Below are positions 22,947 through 33,971 of a DNA stretch of 64,000 nucleotides, in pieces. The notes beneath the pieces are model-generated. The model saw nothing but the letters and a program-made list of their open reading frames with translations, was not told the origin of the DNA and did no database searches. Source of the stretch: Usnea hakonensis (Eukaryota > Ascomycota > Lecanoromycetes > Lecanorales > Parmeliaceae); NCBI GenBank assembly GCA_013423325.1, contig BLJB01000154.1, forward strand, positions 34,390 through 98,389, written 5' to 3'. The translations under genes and the position numbers were made by a program. Positions within the stretch are counted from its first letter, which is position 1. The number at the start of each line of letters is the position of its first letter.

Positions 22947-25859
22947 GAAATAAGAAAGAGAGACCAGGGAATCATTGTTATATGGCTTCCTAGTACAATC
23001 AGGGAGCAATTGAGCTTGGCGCAGCTCAAGTTGTCGTATGGTTCCGTTGGCTTTCTACCTGACGATGTGACAAATAACAGCTCCTTACAAGCGAAGTCAA
23101 ACTGAGGCTCTGATATCATCGCTGGCATTTATGCGAATACTTTTACACTCCTTGACCGTTAGCGTATCTGGCGATTTTGAGTCAGGTCGTCCCACTACCA
23201 ATAGTCACATCCAGCCTCCAATATGATGCGCAGATTAGATAGATGATCAACGACGACAATGACGCTCCAGATCTGTCGAGAATTAGCTGTCGAGAATCAG
23301 ACTTGACATCGTCATTCTTCTGCAAATATACGAGAGAAGAGAGCAATGCCACAATTCCTTCCCATCCTTATGCCGCGTACTCAGTAAAAACGTGATTGAT
23401 CAAGTCAGGTGGGGTGAAGGCAAATCAGCAACAAGGAGATGCACGAGGTCAAGATATCCCATAATGCAGTTAACGGATGTATGTCCGGCGGAACGATCCC
23501 CGAGAGTGTGTGCCACGCAGCCTTGAGATGTCCAGACGTCCAAAGTCAGCATTGCGTCTGACGTACGAATACCTAGTCTAATTTGCGGCTGATAGCTGCC
23601 CACGGCACCTTTGTCTTCTGCCCTTGGCAAAGATAGCCCCCACAGCGTCATGACGAGTGCATCGAAAATTGAAGGAGATGTTTTTGGCTTGATATTCAAC
23701 AATGACGTCTGTATGCCCGAGATGCTTTAGGTAGGTAGCATAATGTAAGGTATGATTCTTGAGGAGGTGTGCCCAGACCTTTTTACTTTTTACGGCGTTA
23801 GAAAGTCTGAGTGTCAGAAAGGAGATTAGCTTTATGTCCAGGCCGGGGTATAGTCATTAGCCGTACCAATGATATGGCAGGCTGTTTTGTTAGTGTAAAG
23901 CAAAAGTAGGCAAGCCTGATGAGACTACGACTGACCGGGCCCACCACAACGGTAATGTCAATGCAAAAGTAGGCCTACCTTATGCCTTTTCCTTATTACA
24001 CTTACCACAAGACCGACGTCAGCACCGACAGTGACTTTCTAAACTTGACCCTCTCCATTCTCCATTCATACCCCTCTGGGCACGGAGCACTGACGTACGA
24101 GTTTGGTATGATGGCATAAAGTCGTCTATCACTAATCACACATATTCAGGGTCTAGAGGCTTTTGGGCTATACTTCCGATCTCTGCGACTGCATCACTGC
24201 AATCCCTTCACCCGTCCTTGAAAGCTTGTCAGTGTAGCGTGTTCACGTTCCAGTAGGTTTCTGACATGCATGAACCATGACTCAATCTTCACCAACGAAC
24301 AAGAAGGTGATGCTGAAAGTCTAAAGTCTGATCACGCTTGATGATGAAAAGAAAAGAAGGAAAAAAAAGAAATGAGAGAGACGTCAGTCTCGCCATTGCG
24401 CTTACCGTCATACCAATCGCCGTTGCTCAGGCTAGCATTTCAGTCCCAGCTTCTGCTTACATGCATCCACCGTCTTACCAAAAATTCTGTTGTTCCTTCC
24501 TAATATCCTATAAAAAGCAACTATAAGCCGTATGCATGACGCATGACAGTGACAGACATTCTGTGGCGTTCAAGTGCTCCATCATTATTCTCGTATTCAA
24601 GCTCGAGAAGCCCGGACCCAGTGCCCAGTTGCAGGTGTTGTTTCCCAGCCTATTGGATCGTTCAAGCAAACGTTCCGTGGATCTACGACTGGCTTGTGCT
24701 TGGTGGTGGCTGCCTGAATTACTGCTGCGCGTATTTTTCCGCACCGATCCGCGTCCCAGGTTGGATGGCAGAGAGATCTTGCAATAGGCGAATACCTCCA
24801 TAGCGTCAGGTTTGTAGCTGCTGCAACCCTTTGACAAACACTGGCCTTGTCCTACTTCTTAGAGGGAATCGAGTTCTCTGCCTCCGCGTTTTCTTGCAGG
24901 ATCGGTGACTTGCTCTGGTCTTTCGTCGGGCATACATTCCACAGTCCGCCAGCATTGAAAACTGAAAATAATCCCAGTCAAGAAATTGAAACATTTTGAG
25001 GAAAGCTTCCTGCGATCTGAGTGAAAGTTTCTTGCAAACTGGGCATGTACACTTCCAGCGATCATTTCTGCAGCCTAAAAGATGTTAGACTCAGGGTATG
25101 CGAGCTGGGTGCAGCCTCAACGACATCGTCCGCCCCCATTGGCGAGATCAAAACCTAATGCACGGACAACCTCTCGCTAAAACCACGAGCTCATCTAGTC
25201 CGAGCATCGAGCTAAAGTGCCGATTGGCAGTCTTTGTACCCAGAATCAAAGTCCTCGTCGTTAATTCTTGCCGAGGCTTTTCCCTGCGGGTTTGACTATC
25301 TGCACAGCGCAGACCAACCCCGCAAAATCGACTCAAACACTCTTAAAATTTGCCCGGCAGTTACCGAATGCCAGACCGGATCAAAGAAACAGCGGTGAAA
25401 CAGGCTGGTCGGATAGGTGCCTTACACAGCTGTGTTCATCAGACTGCGATGAAAGCCTCCATGTCTGACGAGTCCGGCATCAATGGATTGTTGGAGAGTC
25501 TTGTGATCAATCTCCGTTCGAACGATATCAACATTCTCAGCACCCCAGCTTCCTTGGCGCCTTGTCCATAATGAACATCATGTGCTTGGCCAGCAGTCCT
25601 TTCGACTGCTCATAACTCGACCCAACCCACCGGTTCGGATACCAACACTAATGGAACTTTGTATCATTGATGCGTGGCACAAAAGGTAGACTTCTTGATT
25701 CTTTCCCGCTTGGGTTCGATGCTAAGCCAATGCAGTAATACCTAGCGCGACAAAGGTTCCAGCCAGTCTTCAGACCCAGTAGCCTTCAAAAGAACCCTCG
25801 CGTTCACAAAAGGCTCTGGATTGATAAGGAGCTGCATCTGGCGTTGCCTGTTGCCCTCA
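22947..25859. other. Long intergenic stretch, 2.9 kb
   Basis: Scattered short open frames (for example 23400-23702 minus, 24536-24803 plus, 25350-25571 plus) lack domains, signal peptides or consistent splicing. The word GCAAAAGTAGGC occurs twice, near 23900 and 23960. Codon-like composition persists around 25100-25560, so a decayed gene there is possible, but nothing can be named. Confidence 0.4.
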
Positions 25860-27167
25860 ATGTCTTCATCCCAGACGCATGACGAAAGCTCAAGGGGAGT
25901 AGAGGAGGATGCTGACACGCTTTTCTCTGAACAAATTGCCCCAAATCCCAATCCAAAGTCCATCACCTCCTCCAACAGCCAGAGTCAAATGGCTTCGATG
26001 GGTCAAGGGTCATGTCGAGACCATGGAGCAAAGAAACAGCAACCTTTGGAACCACCGCTCATCAGGACAACTCCTATCTCATTCAACAGCCGTCCGACAG
26101 GGCATTCTTACGGGACCACCCACGAAGCGCTTAGCGCCGAGAGCGCGGACAAATCAGATACCCAGTCCATATCCGAATGCAGCCTGTCGAGCCAGAACTC
26201 CAATGCGAACTCCCCAGACGTCCTTAGCGCTGAGCGCGGGAGCAGGGTAGCTGGGAGAACACACAAATCTAAATCCAACCAATCAAGAACGGCAGTGCTT
26301 TCTCACCTTCCGCGTCCGAATAGAAAAGTTAGAGCGCCTCCGAAGCATAAGTCAGCGGCCGGACCAGGTCAAGGTCCTTGGCATGCTGCTGCTGCCTACG
26401 AACACTTACAAGAGCGGATAATGAGCATACCTGCAGAAATCTGCCAGATGATCATGGATATGGTTTTCGAAGAAGCCTTTGGTCCCCGAAAGATCCATCC
26501 GCACAAAGATCCTCCAATCATGAACGTCTTCTTAGCCTTAGACAGGGCGTTTTACCGCAAATGCCACGAACAGTATTGGACCAAGAACACCTGGGTCGTC
26601 AGCAAGGGCCCTCTCAACAAGACGATGCGATTCATGACCGAGAAACCCTACAACGAAAGCACCACGGAATTCTCCCTGCAAACCCCCAACAAAGCCGCCC
26701 TCCAAATCCGATCCGTGGAGCTCAGCTTCAGCAACGCAGACACGCCCGACCTGCTAGAATGGCAACAACTCGCCGAAGAGAGCGCCGCGGCCCCTACCCC
26801 GTACATGACCCCTCGGGCACTCGGCCCGACTGCCAGTAGCCAGTCTACCAATCACCATGACGCCGTCCACCCCCTGCAGGTCGCACAGAGTAGTCTGGCA
26901 CGCGCGCAACGCTACGACGCCATCCGGCACCAGCTCATTCACACTTGGCAGGACAAGTTTGACCGCGTCGCCATGTTAAATCTCGCCCACCTGACGCTCG
27001 ATTTTACTGAGGCCTACGATCCCGTGGGCCGGTACCTGGGGGTATATTTGGTGCGACGCTTGATCCCGTTTGCGCACGGCATGCCTAGCGAATTCCAGAT
27101 ATTGGCACCGGACGGTTGGATTGAGAGGCAGATACGCGATGCGTTTCTGGTACTGAATGCGGGTTGA
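25860..27167 (+). CDS. Hypothetical F-box-like / 2EXR-like protein
   Basis: A single exon of 435 aa from the ATG of MSSSQTHDESS; a further in-frame ATG 39 nt upstream adds only a Cys/Trp-rich non-conserved extension. The first 180 residues are Ser/Asn/Gln-rich and probably disordered, with a basic patch (RPNRKVRAPPKHKS). Around residues 190-260 the segment RIMSIPAEICQMIMDMVF, then FLALDRAFYRKCHEQYW, resembles the LPxEI..I....F start of fungal F-box/2EXR-type proteins. The remainder is mixed alpha/beta with a Pro/Thr-rich insert. A role as a substrate adaptor is inferred weakly. No neighbour gives functional context. Confidence 0.62.
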   Translation: MSSSQTHDESSRGVEEDADTLFSEQIAPNPNPKSITSSNSQSQMASMGQGSCRDHGAKKQQPLEPPLIRTTPISFNSRPTGHSYGTTHEALSAESADKSDTQSISECSLSSQNSNANSPDVLSAERGSRVAGRTHKSKSNQSRTAVLSHLPRPNRKVRAPPKHKSAAGPGQGPWHAAAAYEHLQERIMSIPAEICQMIMDMVFEEAFGPRKIHPHKDPPIMNVFLALDRAFYRKCHEQYWTKNTWVVSKGPLNKTMRFMTEKPYNESTTEFSLQTPNKAALQIRSVELSFSNADTPDLLEWQQLAEESAAAPTPYMTPRALGPTASSQSTNHHDAVHPLQVAQSSLARAQRYDAIRHQLIHTWQDKFDRVAMLNLAHLTLDFTEAYDPVGRYLGVYLVRRLIPFAHGMPSEFQILAPDGWIERQIRDAFLVLNAG

Positions 27168-28740
27168 GCAGGACAGGGGGTGGAAGAGGGAGGGGTGAGG
27201 GAGAGATACGGGAAAGAGAAAAAGAACATACGCCCAAACTTTTATGCCGTGATCCGGCGGGATGGCGGCACGTCAAGTATCGAGCACCACAAGGGAGGGA
27301 AAGATTGGGCCATTGACTACATGTACTTCTTCCTACACATATCATAAGAAATTGTACCAGTACTTACTAAATTGACAGTCCCGTTTACCCCTTAGTTTCG
27401 AACATGATTTCCCCCTAACTTCGCATTTATTCCCCGAACCTCTTCTCCTTATTGTACCCCTTATCCCCCACCTACCCCTCCCTTTTCTCCTTATCCCCCC
27501 AATCCCTCATTTCCTCTTTTATCCCTATCCTATTCGACTATACGCCTCACAGCCCTTTTCTCCCTACCAAAATACCAACTTCTGATACCGCAACATTTTC
27601 TCCTTCCACCTCATCAGCGTATACAAATCCTTCCCTCAAGGCTTTCAATGGGTCAATTGCTACTCTTCTCCCCATTACACCCTGTAATCCACCGTGCCAT
27701 TCTTCTCCCATAACCCCCTTTTCCTGTTACCATTTCCCCGTTGCTCCTCTTCCCCTGCCTTTCCTCAACCCATCTTACCTACCCACTTTCCATACTTCCA
27801 CCCTCATCCTCCTCTCTCCCCCATCCCCTTCCCAACTTCCCCTCCCTCTTCAGAGACCGTACCCACAAACCCACAACCAGAACCTCATCCTACCCCAACC
27901 CAGTCTAAACAAAACCCTCCCTGTCCTCTCCCAGCCCCTGTTGAACGAGTCCGAAAGCAACTACCTCCCCTCCACCACGAAAATCCCACTCTCCCTTACG
28001 AACTCATCATATGACCAATCCTCCTTCCACTATACTCGATTTGCTGCAAATTCTGCAGGGGAAGGAGGGATAGGGAAAGGATGAGAGGTGGTCATGAGGG
28101 TCCGTCATAGTAAGGACATGGTTCGGCATGTGAATTGGTGGTGGAGGGTGGTGGGGGGGGGGGTTTCATATTTTCATAGAAGCTGGAAAAAAAATTTAGA
28201 TATAGGGATTGCATAATGTAAAAGCGTGGATGCCTGGATGGCGATATCTATGTACACTACTATACTACATACATCATAAGCATACAACGTAGCCATACAA
28301 ACCCCAGCTAGCAGCCACCAAAACCCAACCCACCCATTCCGTTTTCCATATCCTTCAATGATATTGGCTCGAATGCAACCCAACCCAACCCAAAAACAGG
28401 TAAAACGAGCAAATGGAGCGAGCGAATAGGCGAGTCAGCCACCCTCCATATATATGAGATCCAGAATGAAGAAGAGATGGATCGAAATTTCTTTGCATCG
28501 TATAGCAGGATTCCTATTCTGTAGATATATACAGACGTACGGACTTTTATCATATCTGAATGGAGAGAAAGGGAAAACCGCAAGGAAAAAGAAAGAGATT
28601 GATCAAGGCCTTGCTCTAAGAATAGGAAATCGCTTTTTATTGGCAAGGTCATAGACTTTTGTTCTTCGTGAATGATTGCAGAATGAAATTGCTTCATCTG
28701 TGAACAGATCCTTACTCAGACTTATCGAGACACACGAATA
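27168..28740. other. Intergenic with long polypyrimidine tract
   Basis: It lies between the 3' ends of the F-box-like gene and tryptophan synthase. The stretch 27400-28015 is strongly C/T-rich on the plus strand. A run of G follows near 28153, and a long reverse-strand AT-rich piece toward 28700 probably holds the tryptophan synthase 3' UTR. Confidence 0.55.
27400..28015 (+). repeat. Pyrimidine-rich (C/T) low-complexity tract
   Basis: About 600 bp are dominated by C and T, with frequent CCCTT, CCCC and TTCC blocks. A 210-codon open frame across it (27452-28084) is made almost only of Pro, Ser, Leu, Thr and Phe. It reflects base composition rather than a gene. Confidence 0.7.
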
Positions 28741-31125
28741 TTAGCCCACGGCCATAGCTGCACGTTTCCACGAACGTAGGGAGGGGGCAAAATGTAGGCA
28801 TGTGGAAAAAGGGACACTTACATCTCAGATCCCACCCAATCGCCGGCCCAATCTTCGGCAACTCATCCGCCACACTCTGGACATCCTTATCCCCCCTCCC
28901 GCTCAAACAAATCACAATATCCTTCCCCTTGCCTATCTCTTTTGCCAATTCCACCGCGCCCCAGATCGCATGTGCCGTCTCAAGAGCCGGGATGATACCT
29001 TCCAGCTCGGACAGGAGTTTGAACCCCACAAAGGCCTCGGCGTCGGTAGCTGCGATGAATTTCGCCCTGTCATTGTCTTTCCAGGAACTCAGTTCGGGCC
29101 CGACGCCCGGGTAGTCGAGACCTGCGGAGATGGAATGGGTTTCGGATATTTGGCCGTGTTTGTTTTGCAGGACATAAGTTCGTACACCATGTAAGACACC
29201 TTTGCTGCCACCTGTTAAAGTGGCGCTATGGCGATCGGTATCTAGGCCGTCTCCTCCGGCTTCAACGCCGAGTAGCTTAACACTTGGGTCGTTGGCGAAA
29301 GGATAGAACATTCCCGATGCGTTACTTCCACCGCCTACACATGCTACTACGGCGTCTGGGAGCTTGCCTTTCAGTTCCTGCATCTGCTCCTTCGTCTCGT
29401 TGCCGATGACAGATTGAAATGTGCGAACAATTGTAGGGAATGGATGAGGACCGATGGCCGAGCCGATGAGGTAGTGAGTTGTTGACAGATCGACGACCCA
29501 AGCTCGCATTGCTTCATTGACAGCATCGCGGAGTGTCCTTGCCCCAGCTTCGACCGCTACGACCTTGGCGCCGAGCAGTTTTATCCGAAAGACATTCAGT
29601 GCCTGTCTCCGGACATCTTCTGCACCCATATAGATCGTGCATTGCATGCCGAACTTGGCACATACAGTAGCCGTCGCAACTCCATGCTGGCCAGCTCCTG
29701 TCTCTGCAATGATTTTCGTCTTGCCTAGCCTCCTAGCCACCAGTATCTGGCCTAGTGCATTATTGATCTTGTGGCTTCCGGTGTGGTTCAGATCCTCTCG
29801 TTTCAGCCAAATGTTCGCACCGCCCGCATGGGCTGACAGTCTCTCGGCGAGGTGGAGCTGGCCGGGTCGGCCAATATAAGAATAGTATGAGCGATATTCT
29901 TCCCAGAACTTAGGATCGTCTCTTGCTTTGTTGAAGCCTTCTTCAAGTTCCGCTAAACAGTCCATCAGCGACTCGGGCACATACTGGCCTCCAAACTCGC
30001 CAAATCGTGACGGAATAGCTGCGTTATCGCCGCCATCTGTGTTCAGAGCTTCAAGTTGGGTTGCTAATCCAGGTCCGCTACCGTTTTGTCCCGGTTTAAT
30101 GACCTCATCTACATGTACTGGCTCCTCGTTGTCCCCGTGACCGTTTTCCAATTTTTGACCGCCATTGGCGTATGGCTTTTCCTCTTCCATTGACTTTTTA
30201 ACTCCATTCGTAACCGTATGCTTCCCGACTTTTCGACCAGTGATCTCAGAACAGTATTCTTCCACCTTTTGAGCACCCTGACCGGCGGGAGCATTAGCTA
30301 AGGTCATGACTATCTGACTCCCTATGACCACTCCTTCAGCTACTGCTCCTACGTCCAAAAAATGTTGTCTTGTGCTGACACCGAACCCAACGGCAGCTGG
30401 TACATTATTCGAATACTTGTGAACACGATCAACAAGCTCTTGAATTCCTGTGCTTAGCTTTCCTGTAGCACCAGTCACACCCATTCGTGAGACGACATAT
30501 ATGAAAGAGTCGGCGATCTTGCAAAGTAGCTTCATGCGTTCTTCCGAGGTCGCAGGTGCAATGAGTGGGATATATGAGAGGCTACGAGTGACCCAAGTCA
30601 GTACCGCACAGATTGGAGCAATGAAAGCCAGGTCTCACCCTCCTTTAGTGCAAAAGTTCCTAAATCTTATGGCCTCTTCTGGTGGCAAGTCAACCACAAT
30701 AAAGCCATTGACACCAGCCTCTTTAGCATCTTTCAGAATGCGCTCCTCTCCATAGCTCAATAAAGGGTTATAGTAGCCCATAAACAAAATTGGCGCCTTT
30801 AGTCCCTTTCGTCTTGCTTTGCGTACTGTCTCCAGTGTTGACTCGACCGTGATGCCATTCTTCAATGCCTGAGTATTCGACTTTTGGATTGTGGGACCGT
30901 CTGCAATAGGATCCGTGAAAGGAAGGCCAAGTTCGATGAGATCTATAACACAATAAGCATATGAATATCTCCTGAATATTGGTATCTACCAGCGCCGCCA
31001 GCCTCCATTCCTAATAATATGTCTACCGTTTCATCTGCGGTAGGATAGCCTGCGGTCACATACGTGACCAGCGCGGCGCGCTTTTCCCTTTTGCATTGCG
31101 CGAACGTCTCCTTGATGTGCTCCAT
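28741..31125 (-). CDS. TRP5: Tryptophan synthase, bifunctional alpha-beta
   Basis: Exons 31125-30990, 30942-30639, 30581-28822 and a 17-nt last exon 28757-28741; 738 aa. It converts indole-3-glycerol phosphate and serine to tryptophan. The alpha half has DLIELGLPFTDPIADG with Glu49 and Asp60 numbered as in bacteria, ILFMGYYNPLLSYG, and SRMGVTGATG. A Lys/Gly/Asn-rich linker of about 70 residues joins the beta half: RFGEFGGQYVPESL, REDLNHTGSHKINN (PLP lysine about 418), ETGAGQHGVA, CVGGGSNASG, HSISAGLDYPGVGPE and LSGRGDKD. The last intron has a perfect GTAAGT donor just after GWDLR. Reading through instead would add about 27 residues and end at 28712. A TGACTCA site lies 71 bp upstream. Confidence 0.94.
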
Positions 31126-31587
31126 GGCGTGATGTAGGAAGTGCAGGAAGTATGAGGAGCGGTGGGAAGTTGGGAAGCGATTCTTTGTTCATGTGTGACT
31201 CAAAAGTCGAATTTTATTGCCGCAAAAATGCACTACACATTGCCGCCGCCTCTTTACGACAAGTACTTGATCATTTGATTCGTGGCATACAATTATTAAG
31301 ACAAATCCAACGTTTCGAGTTGCCGCTGATATCGTTACAATATCTTCATCTTCGAGCGCGCAGGTCTCATGTACTCAAACTTTAAAGACTCTGAATAAGC
31401 AGCAAAGGTACTGCACTATCAGAACTATCAGATGGTGAGATCTCAGAGCACGAGCTTTGCCAAACAACACTTTCAGATACCCAATGCCCTTCTCGCAATT
31501 TTATCCTTAGTACAGTCGCTTGTGCCAATAAGCAAAAGTGCAATCACCCTCCAAGCCCAACGTCTTCAACAGCCGAGCAGACTTGAA
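31126..31587. other. Promoter of TRP5 and 3' flank of SDH8
   Basis: It contains the TGACTCA element; no further gene was seen. Confidence 0.5.
31196..31202. promoter_or_regulatory. Gcn4/CPC1-type element upstream of TRP5
   Basis: A perfect TGACTCA, the cross-pathway-control element, lies 71 bp before the tryptophan synthase ATG. Regulation of Trp genes by Gcn4/CPC1 is established in fungi; binding here is inferred. Confidence 0.55.
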
Positions 31588-32091
31588 CTAAAAGTCCGTA
31601 ACCCTTCCATTGTAGCTCCAATCCCCCGATCCACCCCACCTCAGCGGCTCGTTCTTAGGTCCCGCTGTTTCGCCAGTCTTTGGGTTTCTTTCTCCCTCGA
31701 ACTCAGGCAGAACTCCTCTTCTCACATCCGGGTGCAACTCTTCCCCATTACCCCTTGCCTCTACCTTCGCATTGATATTCTCAATTTTTTGTTCTATCGA
31801 GGGTTCTGCAGCAGCGTCGGCATGCGGCGACTGATTGATCTGTGGCCTCGATCCGGGGGAAGCATCTGAAGTGGTGGCGGGTGACTGGTTGATGACGACC
31901 GTTGGTTTTGGGGTACTAAAAGCCCCTGTCGAAGATCGTTGTAACTCCTCATATAGCTCCTGGTCCTCTTTTGGGAGACGGGGTGGTGCTGGGCCAGAGG
32001 CGAACGCAGGGACGGCGCGAAGATGAGGGCCGCAGGAGAAGAGACGCCGAGAGAGTTGAGATCGAAAGGCAAATGGGCGAGCGGATTGCAT
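31588..32091 (-). CDS. SDH8: Succinate dehydrogenase assembly factor 4 (SDHAF4/Sdh8)
   Basis: A single exon of 167 aa. The C-terminus carries the DUF1674 signature: PEFEGERNPKTGETAGPK, then GDWSYNGRVTDF at the very end, which is the conserved ending of the family. The N-terminus (MQSARPFAFRSQLSRRLF) is a typical mitochondrial presequence rich in Arg and Ser. The family chaperones flavinylated Sdh1 (SDHA) during complex II assembly in the matrix. The middle is longer and less ordered than in animals (Ser/Pro/Ala-rich), as usual in filamentous fungi. It is divergent from ARG8, another mitochondrial protein gene. Confidence 0.9.
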   Translation of the reverse strand: MQSARPFAFRSQLSRRLFSCGPHLRAVPAFASGPAPPRLPKEDQELYEELQRSSTGAFSTPKPTVVINQSPATTSDASPGSRPQINQSPHADAAAEPSIEQKIENINAKVEARGNGEELHPDVRRGVLPEFEGERNPKTGETAGPKNEPLRWGGSGDWSYNGRVTDF

Positions 32092-32362
32092 TGTGATTTA
32101 TTTCAAAAAGAGGTAGAAATATTTATAATGAACGATCAAAAGATGATGCTGGTCCTATCAGATGAAAGAGGAGTGTTCGAGGGGCGACATTTTGTCTACG
32201 AGTACATGACGCTTAGCGCGTCAACGTTCGTTATCGATAAGGCAAGCGCAGAACCCACTTCAGCCCTATGGTTTTGCGATTTCTTTTGCCGAATTGGTGA
32301 TTCGTTTTTTCTCGTCCTTTTTCTCGCTCTCTCAAGGTTCAATTGATCCACATCGTCCTGTC
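32092..32362. promoter_or_regulatory. Divergent promoter region SDH8 / ARG8
   Basis: The 271-bp spacer between two start codons of genes for mitochondrial proteins. CT/T-rich just before ARG8. No perfect TGACTCA was found here. Confidence 0.4.
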
Positions 32363-33892
32363 ATGGCATTCCGTAACGCCGTTCGACGATCAAGAACAGT
32401 CTACAACAGCGTCTATAAAAATGCCGTCCACGAGCCAATTACTCCAAAACGCAATGCCTCCGCCATGGCGGTCCCCACACAAAGCCAGCCAGAAGAAACA
32501 AAAACCGACTATACGGCTCGTCTCCCCCACCTCAATCCAATCGAACAAGCTGACAACGGCCCACAGAAAGAATTCTCCCTTCCAACCCCTGACCCACCCC
32601 ACGATTCCCCAACCGCCGCCATAGTCAACGAGCACGCCCAATACATGGTAGCCACCTACGTCCGCCCCCCACCCATGATGGTCAGAGGCTCCGGCAGCTA
32701 CCTCTGGGACATTGAGAACCGCAAATACCTCGACTTCACCGCCGGGATAGCCGTCAACGCATTGGGCCACTGCGACGCCGAGATGGCGAAACTGATCGGC
32801 CAGCAAGCGCGGACGCTGATCCACACCTCGAACCTGTACCACAACCCCTGGACCGGCGCCCTGTCCCAGCTCATGGTCGAAAAGACGCGCGCGTCAGGCG
32901 CCATGTGCGACGCGTCCAAAGTCTTTGTCTGCAACTCCGGCTCCGAGGCGAACGAAGCGGCGATCAAATTCGCCCGGAAAGTGGGCAAGGTACGGCAGCC
33001 GTCGGGCTCGCAGCACGAGATCGTCAGCTTCCACAACTCCTTCCACGGGCGAACGATGGGCAGTCTGTCCGCGACCCCGAATCCCAAATACCAAAAGCCC
33101 TTCGGCCCCATGGTTCCAGGCTTCGTCTACGGCACCTACAACGACGAAGCCAGCGTCAAGAGCCTCGTGACGGAAAAAACCTGCGGGGTCATAATCGAGC
33201 CCGTCCAAGGCGAAGGCGGCGTCAACGTAGCCACGCCCTCATTCCTCCAAGCGCTGCGCGATCGCTGCAACGAAGTAGGCGCCGTGCTGATATACGACGA
33301 GATCCAATGCGGACTCTCGCGCACAGGGCAGCTATGGGCGCACCAGAATCTCCCCAAATCAGCACACCCAGACATCCTCACTACCGCAAAAGCGCTCGGA
33401 AACGGATTCCCGATTGGGGCAACAATGGTGACGGAGAAAGTAGCCGAGTGCGTGGTGACCGGGGATCACGGCACGACGTTTGGCGGGAACCCACTAGCCT
33501 GTCGGTTGGCGCATTACATATTTTCAAGATTGTCAGAAACAGAGCTACAGCAGGGGGTTTTGCAAAAAGAGAAGGTCCTCCGGAAGGGGCTTGATAGGCT
33601 ACGGAAACGCTTTCCAGAGGTTATTAAAGAGGTCAGAGGCCGAGGCTTGATCCTAGGATTACAGCTAACGCAGGACCCAACGCCCATTGTGACGGCAGCT
33701 CGGGAGAGGGGGTTGCTGATTATTACTTGTGGGACTAACACGTTGAGATTTGTACCGCCGCTGATCATCAGCGACCAGGAGATAGAAGAGGGAGTGGGAA
33801 AGTTAGAGCAGGCCATGGAAGTAGCGTTGAATTCGAAAGAAGAGATTAAAGGAACCAAAGGTCAGCAAGAAATGGCGCCTAAAGAGCGATGA
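32363..33892 (+). CDS. ARG8: Acetylornithine aminotransferase, mitochondrial
   Basis: A single exon of 509 aa. This class-III PLP aminotransferase makes N-acetylornithine from N-acetylglutamate semialdehyde in arginine biosynthesis. Seen: YLDFTAGIAVNALGHCD, CNSGSEANEAAIKFARK, FHGRTMGSLSATPNPKY, IIEPVQGEGGVN, IYDEIQCGLSRTGQLWA, TAKALGNGFPIGA (PLP lysine about 343), GTTFGGNPLACRLA and GRGLILGLQL. The N-terminus (MAFRNAVRRSRTVYNSVYKN) is a good mitochondrial presequence, which supports this ATG. The N-terminal extension before the fold (about 85 residues) is longer than in yeast. A Lys/Glu tail follows the last helix. Confidence 0.94.
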   Translation: MAFRNAVRRSRTVYNSVYKNAVHEPITPKRNASAMAVPTQSQPEETKTDYTARLPHLNPIEQADNGPQKEFSLPTPDPPHDSPTAAIVNEHAQYMVATYVRPPPMMVRGSGSYLWDIENRKYLDFTAGIAVNALGHCDAEMAKLIGQQARTLIHTSNLYHNPWTGALSQLMVEKTRASGAMCDASKVFVCNSGSEANEAAIKFARKVGKVRQPSGSQHEIVSFHNSFHGRTMGSLSATPNPKYQKPFGPMVPGFVYGTYNDEASVKSLVTEKTCGVIIEPVQGEGGVNVATPSFLQALRDRCNEVGAVLIYDEIQCGLSRTGQLWAHQNLPKSAHPDILTTAKALGNGFPIGATMVTEKVAECVVTGDHGTTFGGNPLACRLAHYIFSRLSETELQQGVLQKEKVLRKGLDRLRKRFPEVIKEVRGRGLILGLQLTQDPTPIVTAARERGLLIITCGTNTLRFVPPLIISDQEIEEGVGKLEQAMEVALNSKEEIKGTKGQQEMAPKER

Positions 33893-33971
33893 GTATAACG
33901 ACTTTCAACGGAAACGAGATGAATGTCTGGATAATTTCGATCCTATCTATCACGATATACCCCCACAACTA

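Noticed and set aside
23400..23702. 100-codon minus-strand frame
   Set aside because: No family resemblance or gene context.
27452..28084. 210-codon plus-strand frame
   Set aside because: Product is almost only Pro, Ser, Leu, Thr and Phe; caused by the polypyrimidine tract.
32390..33594. Long open frames antisense to or out of frame with ARG8
   Set aside because: Shadows of a GC-biased conserved gene.
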